NCBI GenBank assembly: GCA_934718145.1
Contig: CAKUZC010000068.1
Coordinates: 1-5,775, forward strand
Direction: 5' to 3'
Origin: an uncultured Eubacteriales bacterium
Lineage (GTDB): Bacteria > Bacillota > Clostridia > Oscillospirales > Acutalibacteraceae
Length of the DNA stretch: 5,775 nt
Every line of letters begins with the position of its first letter. The first letter of the stretch is position 1. A program made the translations under genes and the position numbers. Below are positions 1 to 5,775 of the stretch, piece after piece. A model generated the notes under the pieces. The model did not search any database. It saw only the letters and a list, made by a program, of their open reading frames with translations, and was not told the origin of the DNA.

Positions 1-1953
1 ATCAGTAAAAATAAAAATTCCAAATTAGAATATGTATCTGCGGCAGATATTACATCTGAAGAAGTGAGTACGGTTGTAAACAATTATTCCGAACTGGCCG
101 CAGCAATTACCAGCAACAATAATTACGACACAATTTATTTAAATGCAGATATAGAAATAACAGCAAGAATTAACTTCCCTCCCACTAAAACAAATTTAAC
201 CATAAATGGAACATACACAAACGATCAAGGCATTACCACTCGCCACACTCTTACTGACATGAATTCTGCTTCAATTACAAATTCTATATACATTGCTTCA
301 GCAACTTCTGAGATAAACGTAACCTTATGTAATATGGATATAGTAGGGAAAAATTATTACGGAATAGTTGCGGTTGAGTCGGCAAGCTCTACGAAATCCG
401 TTACTTTAACATATGAAAATGTCAACTATACAGGACCGCAAATCAGCTATAATCGCCAGGGAGCGGTAAGATATATTGATTCAAACATTACAATCCAAAC
501 TTTGTCCGGTTACGCTTCTCCTTCAAATGAACTTGCAGAAGCAAACAGGGTTGAAATCGGCGGCAAAACAACAATACATCATACGAGCACAGGAAGTGCT
601 ATGTTTTGGCTCACTTATGCAAACTCATCTTTTAAAATTCTGGAAAACGCAAATGTAAATATAACTTCAGATTCAAGAGAAACTTTTTACTGTGATTACA
701 GCCCGGATATAACGATAGAAAAAGGTTCAAATGTCGTAATAAATACTCCAAGAGGAATGTTTTACGATACAGGTTCTTCTCAACTTGCAAAATCTTTTTT
801 AATTGACAAAAATGCAAATCTAAAAATAACTCAATCCGCTGTAAAATCGGGAGTAGGCACAATTAGGTGCAGTGGAGATTTTATAGTTTCAGACGGCGCA
901 AGTTTGTACATAGCCAACACTTTATCTTCTTCTGCTCCACTTATTCAAATGACAGCTACAGCAACAGTTAAATTTGAAAATCCAAAAAGCGTAGTTCTTT
1001 ACAATAAAAATGGAAATCTAATTCGATGGACTTCAGGAACCGGAAAAGTAAATATAAATTCTCAAATTGTAAATTACTGGCTTTCTGCGAAGGATTTTCC
1101 CGATGCCGGAACTTTATCTGATACACCTCTATACATTTGGAATAAATCTAACCAAAATAATGTAGAAATAGACGCGTCCACTTCAACTTCATCAACAACC
1201 GCAGTTTCAACTAATATGACCTCATCTGATTCTCAGACTCCACCGAGTTTACAAACATTTAGTTTACAAAATGTAAGAGTACTATCAATGGGGCAGCTTT
1301 CTCTTAAAGTAAATACAATCTCCGATACTGACACCAATATTACGGGAACTACCAATTATTCATCAAACTTAAAAGCAGAATTTTTAATTTCTTCCGTAAC
1401 AAAAACTATTGAAGGTACTTCTAATACTTCCGGTTCTTTCTCATTAACTTTGCCAGAGCTTCTTCCAGTTGACACATCAGTTAAAATAACTTCAAATGAT
1501 AATTTTAAAAATAGAACTGAAACTGTATCTGTCGTTTATGCAGGAGCGCTTGAATTTAAAACAGTTCCAAATACTCTTAATTTCAAAAATACAATCATTC
1601 CAACTGTTAAAACTATTATTCCCAGGCAAGAACCCGATTGGTCTATAGTAATTTCTGATTCCAGATTAGCAAGTTCAGATTGGAATCTATATGCTTCTGT
1701 TAAAAATCCATTTACTTCTACTAACAATCATACTCTTAAAGATGCGCTTGTCTTTATTGATGAAAAAAACAAAAATTTTATTATAAATGATGAACTCACT
1801 AAGATTTATTCCGGAAAAGCAGTCTCATCTCCAACAGATACAACCGTCAAATGGTCTGAAAACCAAGGTGTTCTGCTTGACATCAATCCACAAAATGTCC
1901 GGGATGAATCATACTCAACTAATATAACATGGACTCTTTCTGACGCTCCTTAA
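1..1953 (+). CDS. WxL-domain surface protein with pectate-lyase-like adhesive region (5' partial)
   Basis: The reading frame is open from base 1 (650 codons visible). The GTG at 64 has no ribosome site and is probably internal, so the true start and signal peptide lie upstream. Residues ~22-375 (counting from base 1) are rich in beta-strands and Asn/Thr. They open with a VVNNYSELAAAI / TIYLNADIEIT pattern typical of the pectate-lyase-like adhesive domain of Gram-positive surface proteins. This is a beta-helix fold and no catalytic site is evident. A Ser/Thr-rich linker (~391-412) and an Ig-like stretch (~434-515) follow. Residues ~516-650 match a WxL domain: GALEFKTVPNTLNF at its head, then the two signature motifs WNL (561-563) and WTL (644-646), ending LSDAP. 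WxL domains bind peptidoglycan non-covalently on the cell surface, so an adhesin role is inferred. The usual WxL partner genes (DUF916/DUF3324 type) are not in the window. The gene is convergent with the next one. Confidence 0.85.
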   Translation: MSKNKNSKLEYVSAADITSEEVSTVVNNYSELAAAITSNNNYDTIYLNADIEITARINFPPTKTNLTINGTYTNDQGITTRHTLTDMNSASITNSIYIASATSEINVTLCNMDIVGKNYYGIVAVESASSTKSVTLTYENVNYTGPQISYNRQGAVRYIDSNITIQTLSGYASPSNELAEANRVEIGGKTTIHHTSTGSAMFWLTYANSSFKILENANVNITSDSRETFYCDYSPDITIEKGSNVVINTPRGMFYDTGSSQLAKSFLIDKNANLKITQSAVKSGVGTIRCSGDFIVSDGASLYIANTLSSSAPLIQMTATATVKFENPKSVVLYNKNGNLIRWTSGTGKVNINSQIVNYWLSAKDFPDAGTLSDTPLYIWNKSNQNNVEIDASTSTSSTTAVSTNMTSSDSQTPPSLQTFSLQNVRVLSMGQLSLKVNTISDTDTNITGTTNYSSNLKAEFLISSVTKTIEGTSNTSGSFSLTLPELLPVDTSVKITSNDNFKNRTETVSVVYAGALEFKTVPNTLNFKNTIIPTVKTIIPRQEPDWSIVISDSRLASSDWNLYASVKNPFTSTNNHTLKDALVFIDEKNKNFIINDELTKIYSGKAVSSPTDTTVKWSENQGVLLDINPQNVRDESYSTNITWTLSDAP

Positions 1954-2039
1954 TCTATTTATGTTAAAAATTATGTGATATAATTAAAAAAACAACGAAA
2001 TCACTGGAATTTTTACTCAGCCAAATTATTGTTAACTTA

Positions 2040-2942
2040 TTAATCATCCAAATGATTCACAGCATATTTAGCTTCATCCTTAGTAAAATTATCACCATAT
2101 TTAGAAATTAATTGATCATAAATTCTTTGTTTAGACATATTCATAGTACTTCTATAGTATTTTGCCGTTTCTAATGCATTTTGATTCCAATCACATTCAA
2201 TATTATCTACTGCGTATTTAGCAGTATCTGAATCGAATTTTTCACCATACTTAGAAACTAATTGATCAAATGTCTTTTGTTTGGACATATGCATTGTTTT
2301 TGTATAAAATTCAGTACTTTTCAATGCACTCTTTTGTTCTTCTGTTGGCTCATTGCCTAATGAGTATATAACTACAATTTCACTTCCTTCTGGAATTTGT
2401 TCGGTAGCCTTTACACTTTGTTTAATAAAACCACCTTTTGTTATATTATCGGAATATTCTTTTTTAAAAACGCAACTCAAATTTTTTTCTTTACACCAAT
2501 CTGATATTTCATTTTCCTGCATTCCGCTAAAATCAATTACTCTAATCTTATTTGCTTTATTTCTTTTTGTTATATTGCTTGCTGATTTAGAATTTGAACC
2601 AATTGTTACTTTTTTATTACGATTTACCGCGACTGTTAGTATAAAAAATAAAGAAAACGCAATCGTTAAAATTATTTTTGTATTTTTCTTCATTTTGTCG
2701 TGAAATTTCCACATAAAAAATATTCCTATCGGAGGATAAACTACCATCATTAACCACATGAACCAATTTTTAGTATAAAATTTATTGTTTTTACCATGTT
2801 GAAATTCTTTTGTAACGTTTTCAACTTTAATTTTTTCTTTTCCTATAAGTTCTAGTTGACGTCCACATTTTGTACACACAATAGCATCTTTATCAATTAC
2901 CTTACCACAAAATCTACAACTTTTTTTATTATCTTCCATCAT
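2040..2942 (-). CDS. Zinc-ribbon membrane protein with PASTA-like domain and two Ltp repeats
   Basis: This 300-residue protein has four visible parts. (i) An N-terminal zinc ribbon with C9-x2-C12 and C23-x2-C26. (ii) Two hydrophobic segments, ~60-80 (containing YPPIGIFFMWKF) and ~89-106, with a Lys-rich turn between them. (iii) A PASTA-like domain, ~133-195 (start RVIDFSGM, end EGSEIVVIYSLG). (iv) Two tandem Ltp-family repeats, ~205-249 and ~255-299, period 50, sharing M-MSKQ-DQL-SKYG-F-AKYAV. The Ltp family includes the superinfection-exclusion lipoprotein of phage TP-J34. PASTA domains usually bind peptidoglycan or muropeptides. Unlike classical Ltp lipoproteins there is no lipobox; membrane helices replace it. 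The start has an AGGA ribosome site 6 nt upstream that overlaps the TAG stop of the preceding gene, 8 nt away, which suggests translational coupling. The second ATG (at 2939) is also possible. A phage-exclusion or envelope-sensing role is inferred only. No convincing terminator follows the gene. Confidence 0.85.
   Translation of the reverse strand: MMEDNKKSCRFCGKVIDKDAIVCTKCGRQLELIGKEKIKVENVTKEFQHGKNNKFYTKNWFMWLMMVVYPPIGIFFMWKFHDKMKKNTKIILTIAFSLFFILTVAVNRNKKVTIGSNSKSASNITKRNKANKIRVIDFSGMQENEISDWCKEKNLSCVFKKEYSDNITKGGFIKQSVKATEQIPEGSEIVVIYSLGNEPTEEQKSALKSTEFYTKTMHMSKQKTFDQLVSKYGEKFDSDTAKYAVDNIECDWNQNALETAKYYRSTMNMSKQRIYDQLISKYGDNFTKDEAKYAVNHLDD
2092..2294 (-). repeat. Tandem Ltp-repeat coding units, 150-bp period
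   Basis: Bases 2092-2144 and 2242-2294 match at about 44 of 53 positions by hand alignment, offset by exactly 150 bp (50 codons). They encode the MSKQ...DQL.SKYG core of the two Ltp repeats. The remaining DNA similarity suggests an internal duplication of one Ltp unit. Strong protein-level constraint could also keep the two copies alike. Confidence 0.75.
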
Positions 2943-2950
2943 AAATCATC

Positions 2951-3298
2951 CTACACATAATATGGATTTGGCTTAGATAAAATAAAAATTAAATCTATTA
3001 TGACACCAATACCAAATAACCCAAATGTTAAAATATATAGAACTCCTATGCCATTTTTTCTCTCGTAAAATTTATGTACACCGAGAACACCAAAAAATAT
3101 ACATAATATTAATGTTATCCATTTATCGCATTCTTTTCCTAATCTACCATTTACTGTATTTACATTATTAATGATAACTTGTGAATTTAAATCATTCCTG
3201 TCTAATTTTAATTTTTCAATTTGCTTACCACATCTAACGCAAATTACCGCATCAATCTCAACTTCATTTCCACAGAATTTGCAAAATTTATTTTTCAC
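2951..3298 (-). CDS. Zinc-ribbon TM2-domain membrane protein
   Basis: This small protein has 115 residues from this start. It begins with a zinc ribbon: C6-x2-C9, ten residues, then C20-x2-C23. The spacing is the same as in the next gene's zinc ribbon. A polar linker with many Asn and Val residues follows. Residues ~60-107 form a TM2 domain: two hydrophobic helices joined by the family signature GVLGVHKFYERKNGIG, ending near IGVIIDLIFIL. TM2 proteins are small membrane proteins, mostly of unknown function. It is the first gene of a two-gene operon with the Ltp-repeat protein, so the two probably act together at the membrane. Start choice: an in-frame GTG at 3310 would add four residues, but the AAAGG-like site then abuts the start. 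The GTG at 3298 has GGTGG 8 nt upstream and gives the usual short lead-in (MKNKFCKFCG). The gene is very AT-rich. Its function is unknown. Confidence 0.82.
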   Translation of the reverse strand: MKNKFCKFCGNEVEIDAVICVRCGKQIEKLKLDRNDLNSQVIINNVNTVNGRLGKECDKWITLILCIFFGVLGVHKFYERKNGIGVLYILTFGLFGIGVIIDLIFILSKPNPYYV

Positions 3299-3352
3299 AA
3301 ACTTATCCACCCTTTATTGATTAAAATAATATAATATTCTTATATGTTGTTA

Positions 3353-3381
3353 ATTATATCATATTTCATCTCAAAAAGCAA
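3353..3381 (-). promoter_or_regulatory. Sigma-A promoter of the TM2/Ltp operon
   Basis: Read on the minus strand, TTGCTT (3376-3381) is followed after 17 bases by a perfect TATAAT (3353-3358). A TG one base upstream of the -10 makes it an extended -10. Transcription would start near 3346, giving a leader of roughly 35-50 nt before the GTG start. It lies just after the terminator of the preceding surface-protein gene, so the operon is transcribed independently. Confidence 0.75.
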
Positions 3382-3430
3382 CGTGTAATTGTGGTTTTCT
3401 CTATTTATTTTCATTTTGAATAAGATTATA

Positions 3431-3468
3431 TAAGAAACAACAAATCCGCCGGTAATATTTCCAGCGGA
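3431..3468 (-). terminator. Intrinsic terminator of the sortase-anchored surface protein gene
   Basis: On the minus strand, 14 nt after the stop codon, TCCGCTGG and CCGGCGGA (within 3445-3468) form an 8-bp stem with one G-U pair around an 8-nt AU-rich loop. The stem is followed by a T-rich tract (TTTGTTGTTTCTT). On the plus strand the wobble becomes a C-A mismatch and there is no good T run, so it works mainly for minus-strand transcripts. Confidence 0.85.
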
Positions 3469-3482
3469 CAATTTATATATAC

Positions 3483-5201
3483 TTAAACTATAGATTTTTT
3501 CTTTCTGTTGCAAGCGGCTATTCCAAGTATTATTAAAGTACTCATCGATAACAAAGACGTCCATAATAGAATGTTGCTATCATCTCCGGTTTGAGGATTT
3601 TCTGAATCTTCGTAAATTTCCTCTGCTTTCTTAACTTCAAAATTCGTACTAACCTCTCCATCTGTATAAATAAATGTAATCTTATGTTCATCGGCAGAAA
3701 GTGTTTGAAGATATTCATTTTTCAAAGTGACAATTGTCGAACCCGAAGCAAGTATGTAATTCTCAGAATCAACCCATTCGTCATCGACTTTGATTCCTAC
3801 AAATTTTGATAGATCTCCATTAATGCGGAAAGTTATAGATCCGTCGCTATTTTGCGTCCAAACACCATTTACTCCTTCAATTACTTTATAATCTGATGTT
3901 GTGTCGGATGCTTCCGGCGTCATATTCAAAACGTTGTAGATCTGCATTGTTTCACCGCCGTCGTCCAAATCTATTTGATCGGATTCCAATGGAATCTCCT
4001 GATCGTTTATGTAAAGCTTTGTGTTTTTATCGAAATGATATCCTTCCTCCATACCTGAATCGGAAATTTTGAAATATACACCATAAACATAATTCTTTCC
4101 AGACTCAAAACTTGTTAAAAGCTTGTCCTTATAACGGTTGTTCCGGTAATCACTAGACGTAATACCATAACCGCTTTTGTCATCGGCGTCCCATCTCTCG
4201 TGGTCAATATCTACATAGGGAGAAGTAACATTTCCGGTAAAACTTGGCTTATCTCCAACTTTGAATTTAATAGTAGCTCCATCAAGGTGAATTTCTTCAA
4301 GAGCCTGACCCGGGCGCATACTTGTGCCGTAAGTTATACGACAGTTCTTGCCATTCTCCGGTACATTAACAAAGGAATCAAAAGGCAAGCTTTTTCCGTT
4401 CAGTGTAACGTTTTCTTCCTTCAAATCACTGCTGAAAGCATAGCCCTCTTTAGCTTTTAAATATATAGAATATTTATATCTTCCACCTTTTTCAAAGGTA
4501 TCAAATCTCCCAGGACCATCGCTCTGATAATAACTATCATTGGAATACCAGTAGGCAGTGGTAGTTAAAGTATCACCCGTGACTTTTTCTTGTTTTTCCC
4601 AGCACTCATATAAAATGTCATATTTATCCTGATCGGCACCTGTTCGTTTAGCTGTTGCCTTTGGGGTACTGTCCGGTTGATAGTCAAGCTCCACACCCTC
4701 AACGTCTATAGTGGTAATAGCATTGCCTTCAGACAGATTAATTGTTTCAACTTTAGTAGCACACATCTGACCGTCGTTTCCATAATTCCGTCCTCCCTCC
4801 TCTACGTATTTACCGTTCACCATAACGTTGGTTGTGATGTTAAAGCAATAGCCTTCTTTTGGTTTCACCCGAATACTGTAAGCATAGCTTTTTCCGCTTT
4901 CAAAAGTGGTGAGTGTCGGTGAATCATCATTTGAATGCCAGGCAGCAACGGATTTGCCGTCTTTATCAACTTGCTCCCAGCATTCATAGACAATCTCGTA
5001 TTTATCCTGATCATCGGCGGTTACCTGAGCCATTTTCTGCGGTTCATCGCCCGGCTTATATTCGAATTTCACATTTTTAACTATGATTTCGGAAACTATC
5101 TTTGGATTATCAGCTGCAAATACCGGAATCGGCATAAGCGAAACCACCATACAAAGTGTAAAAAACACTGCCATAAGTTTTCTTGCCAAATTAATTTTCA
5201 T
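3483..5201 (-). CDS. Sortase-anchored surface protein with three repeats and X2-like domain
   Basis: This is a complete 572-residue secreted wall protein. Residues 1-29 are a signal peptide: a Lys/Arg head, a hydrophobic core, and VFA before the likely cut. Three repeats of ~100 residues follow, at ~35-133, ~162-272 and ~300-402. Each runs through a Y(K/Q)P-type opening, DKY-I-YECWE, a short SND segment, T-FE-G--Y-YSI and KEGY-F, then a short -NG- strand. The third copy is more diverged, with HERW in place of YECW. Residues ~437-524 resemble the X2-like Ig-fold domain common before PQTGD anchors (VIEGVNGVWTQNSDGSITF ... FIYTDGEVSTNFEV). The C-terminus has NPQTGD (535-540), a helix (~544-564) and RKKK, which is a sortase sorting signal in a variant of LPxTG. 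The ribosome site AGGAGAGG (5207-5214) lies 5 nt before the ATG. The ligand is unknown; an adhesin or surface-display role is inferred. GC content is clearly higher than in the adjacent operon. Confidence 0.88.
   Translation of the reverse strand: MKINLARKLMAVFFTLCMVVSLMPIPVFAADNPKIVSEIIVKNVKFEYKPGDEPQKMAQVTADDQDKYEIVYECWEQVDKDGKSVAAWHSNDDSPTLTTFESGKSYAYSIRVKPKEGYCFNITTNVMVNGKYVEEGGRNYGNDGQMCATKVETINLSEGNAITTIDVEGVELDYQPDSTPKATAKRTGADQDKYDILYECWEKQEKVTGDTLTTTAYWYSNDSYYQSDGPGRFDTFEKGGRYKYSIYLKAKEGYAFSSDLKEENVTLNGKSLPFDSFVNVPENGKNCRITYGTSMRPGQALEEIHLDGATIKFKVGDKPSFTGNVTSPYVDIDHERWDADDKSGYGITSSDYRNNRYKDKLLTSFESGKNYVYGVYFKISDSGMEEGYHFDKNTKLYINDQEIPLESDQIDLDDGGETMQIYNVLNMTPEASDTTSDYKVIEGVNGVWTQNSDGSITFRINGDLSKFVGIKVDDEWVDSENYILASGSTIVTLKNEYLQTLSADEHKITFIYTDGEVSTNFEVKKAEEIYEDSENPQTGDDSNILLWTSLLSMSTLIILGIAACNRKKKSIV
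4598..5012 (-). repeat. Direct repeat inside the surface protein gene (repeats 1 and 2)
   Basis: Bases 4598-4634 and 4976-5012 match at about 32 of 37 positions by hand alignment, with a 378-bp (126-codon) offset. They encode the DQDKY-I-YECWE core of repeats 1 and 2. This is the best-preserved DNA trace of the domain duplication. Repeat 3 is recognisable only at the protein level. Confidence 0.65.
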
Positions 5202-5206
5202 AATTT

Positions 5207-5214
5207 CCTCTCCT
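5207..5214 (-). promoter_or_regulatory. Ribosome binding site of the surface protein gene
   Basis: On the minus strand AGGAGAGG stands 5 nt before the ATG at 5201. This near-consensus site fixes the start, and the signal peptide begins directly at this ATG. Confidence 0.85.
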
Positions 5215-5252
5215 TTTAATTAAAATATTTTTATAAATCTTGCCCACAAAAG

Positions 5253-5281
5253 ATTATATATTAGAATCAAAAATATGTAAA
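5253..5281 (-). promoter_or_regulatory. Sigma-A promoter of the surface protein gene
   Basis: On the minus strand TTTACA (5276-5281) is followed, after exactly 17 bases, by TATAAT (5253-5258). This matches the sigma-A consensus at 5/6 and 6/6 positions. Transcription would start near 5246, leaving a leader of about 45 nt before the ATG. The surrounding DNA is very AT-rich. Confidence 0.75.
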
Positions 5282-5394
5282 TAGGTTTATATTAAAATTG
5301 CAATTAAATAATCTTATATTTAATAATAGTTATAATGCAAAATTGTAAAGATTTATAAAAAGCTAAGTATCGGCAGATTTATTCATTTCATTTT

Positions 5395-5406
5395 CTCCAT
5401 GGAGAT
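5395..5406. promoter_or_regulatory. 12-bp perfect palindrome, possible operator
   Basis: TCTCCATGGAGA is a perfect 12-bp inverted repeat in the divergent intergenic region. Its last base touches the -35 hexamer of the promoter proposed for the AAA-ATPase-like gene. That position would suit a repressor or activator dimer. No regulator gene is in the window, so this is suggestive only. Confidence 0.35.
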
Positions 5407-5434
5407 TCATAAACTTTTGACGCTATGGTATAAT
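5406..5434 (+). promoter_or_regulatory. Probable promoter of the AAA-ATPase-like gene
   Basis: A perfect TATAAT (5429-5434) is preceded by TG one base upstream (extended -10). Seventeen bases before it is TTCATA (5406-5411), a weak -35 matching 4 of 6 consensus bases. Transcription would start near 5441, giving a leader of about 90 nt. No obvious riboswitch or attenuator hairpin was recognised in that leader. Confidence 0.5.
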
Positions 5435-5533
5435 GAGTAGTAGTAGCTTCAATAGTTACCAAAGTTAAAAATTCTGGACAATGACGAAAACCTTGTTGAT
5501 TAGTAATAACAATATAAACTTTAAGGCGGTGAC

Positions 5534-5775
5534 ATGTTTATGCCATATTTTTTAAATAGCATTACACCGGTAAATCAGTTCACTAAAACCACGAAAGAAA
5601 AGTACTTTGTGGATAAATCGGAATTGATAGAGAAAATGAATGAATTAGTTGGCACGGCATCTCAGTATGTTTGCATAACAAGACCCCGAAGATTCGGCAA
5701 GACAATAAACGCCATGATGCTCGCTTGTTATTATTCCAAAAATGCTGACTTTAAAAAGCTCTTTGATAAACTTGA
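5534..5775 (+). CDS. AAA-ATPase-like protein, DUF1703-type family (3' partial)
   Basis: Eighty codons are visible before the window ends. The frame reads MFMPYFLNSITP, then KYFVDKSELIEKMNEL (23-38), YVCITRPRRFGKT (45-57) and MMLACYYSK (61-69). This order is characteristic of the AAA-ATPase-like family, whose members usually carry a PD-(D/E)XK nuclease-like region (DUF1703) at the C-terminus and are roughly 500-600 residues long. That C-terminal part is outside the window. The RPRRFGKT P-loop lacks the first Gly of a classical Walker A (GxxxxGKT), as is usual in this family. The ribosome site AAGGCGGTGA (5523-5532) lies very close to the ATG at 5534, so the in-frame ATG at 5540 (MPYFLN...) is an equally good start. 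The gene is divergent from the surface protein gene. Members often occur in many copies per genome in gut Clostridia; their cellular role is not established. Confidence 0.85.
   Translation, partial: MFMPYFLNSITPVNQFTKTTKEKYFVDKSELIEKMNELVGTASQYVCITRPRRFGKTINAMMLACYYSKNADFKKLFDKL

Larger units (their letters stand above)
5215..5533. other. Divergent AT-rich intergenic region
   Basis: About 310 bases separate the surface protein gene from the AAA-ATPase-like gene. They hold the minus-strand promoter (5253-5281), the palindrome (5395-5406) and the plus-strand promoter (5406-5434). Between the promoters, 5298-5340 is very AT-rich and bounded by TTGCA and TGCAA, an imperfect dyad of uncertain meaning. 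No small ORF with a ribosome site or RNA gene was recognised. Confidence 0.6.

Noticed and set aside
64..66. GTG at 64 as the start of the WxL protein
   Set aside because: There is no ribosome site before it, no signal peptide follows it, and the frame stays open back to base 1; the gene is best read as 5' partial.
476..862. Short ORFs inside the WxL protein gene (476-658 plus strand, 632-862 minus strand)
   Set aside because: Out-of-frame or antisense shadows of the long beta-helix coding frame, without domain content.
1536..1727. Minus-strand 63-codon ORF
   Set aside because: It is antisense to the WxL domain coding region, whose two WxL motifs are clear in the plus frame.
1954..2039. AT-only hairpin AATTAT-GTGAT-ATAATT (1970-1986) as a shared terminator between the convergent genes
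   Set aside because: The stem is 6 bp with no G-C pair. It has no T run on the plus strand and only a short one on the minus strand, so no terminator can be supported here.
2353..2703. Plus-strand 116-codon hydrophobic ORF
   Set aside because: It is antisense to the Ltp-repeat gene. Its hydrophobic character mirrors the AT-rich opposite strand, and no ribosome site was seen.
3340..3564. Minus-strand 74-codon ORF
   Set aside because: It overlaps the 3' end of the surface protein gene in another frame and runs through the terminator and the operon promoter. No ribosome site or recognisable domain.
4200..5219. Plus-strand ORFs antisense to the surface protein gene (4200-4460, 4677-4922, 4935-5219)
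   Set aside because: They are shadows of a well-supported gene with signal peptide, repeats and sorting signal. None has a convincing ribosome site.
5298..5340. AT-rich imperfect dyad bounded by TTGCA and TGCAA
   Set aside because: Only the outer 5 bp pair well and the interior does not, so neither an attachment site nor a stable hairpin is supported.

Overview
The window looks like chromosomal or accessory DNA from a low-GC Gram-positive bacterium (Bacillota). The reasons are strong AGGAGG-type ribosome sites, sigma-A promoters of the TTGnnn-17-TATAAT kind, a WxL wall-binding protein, a sortase-type surface protein ending in NPQTGD + hydrophobic helix + RKKK, and zinc-ribbon/TM2/Ltp proteins. 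The genus cannot be fixed from sequence reading alone. WxL proteins are typical of Lactobacillales and Listeria. The PQTGD-anchored X2-like protein and the AAA-ATPase-like gene are common in gut Clostridia and Erysipelotrichia.

Layout. (1) Bases 1-1953, plus strand: the 3' part of a large secreted protein with a pectate-lyase-like beta-helix adhesive region, a Ser/Thr-rich linker, an Ig-like region and a C-terminal WxL domain; its start lies before the window. (2) Bases 2040-3298, minus strand, convergent with (1): a very AT-rich two-gene operon with its own well-formed promoter (3353-3381). Its first gene encodes a small zinc-ribbon + TM2 membrane protein. The second, 8 nt downstream, encodes a zinc-ribbon + membrane hairpin + PASTA-like + tandem Ltp-repeat protein. 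(3) Bases 3483-5201, minus strand: a 572-residue sortase-anchored surface protein with three copies of a roughly 100-residue repeat and an X2-like C-terminal domain. It has its own promoter (5253-5281) and an intrinsic terminator (3431-3468) that separates it from the operon. (4) From 5534 to the window end, plus strand, divergent from (3): the 5' end of an AAA-ATPase-like gene (DUF1703-type family), cut off by the window.

Taken together this is a cell-surface and accessory neighbourhood with two different wall-attachment modes side by side: non-covalent WxL and covalent sortase. The most interesting part is the zinc-ribbon/TM2 plus zinc-ribbon/PASTA/Ltp operon. The Ltp repeat family includes the superinfection-exclusion lipoprotein of Streptococcus thermophilus phage TP-J34, so the pair is a candidate membrane-located phage-exclusion or envelope-sensing cassette. 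That role is an inference from domains, not shown by this sequence. No tRNA, rRNA, CRISPR array, transposase or integrase was seen.
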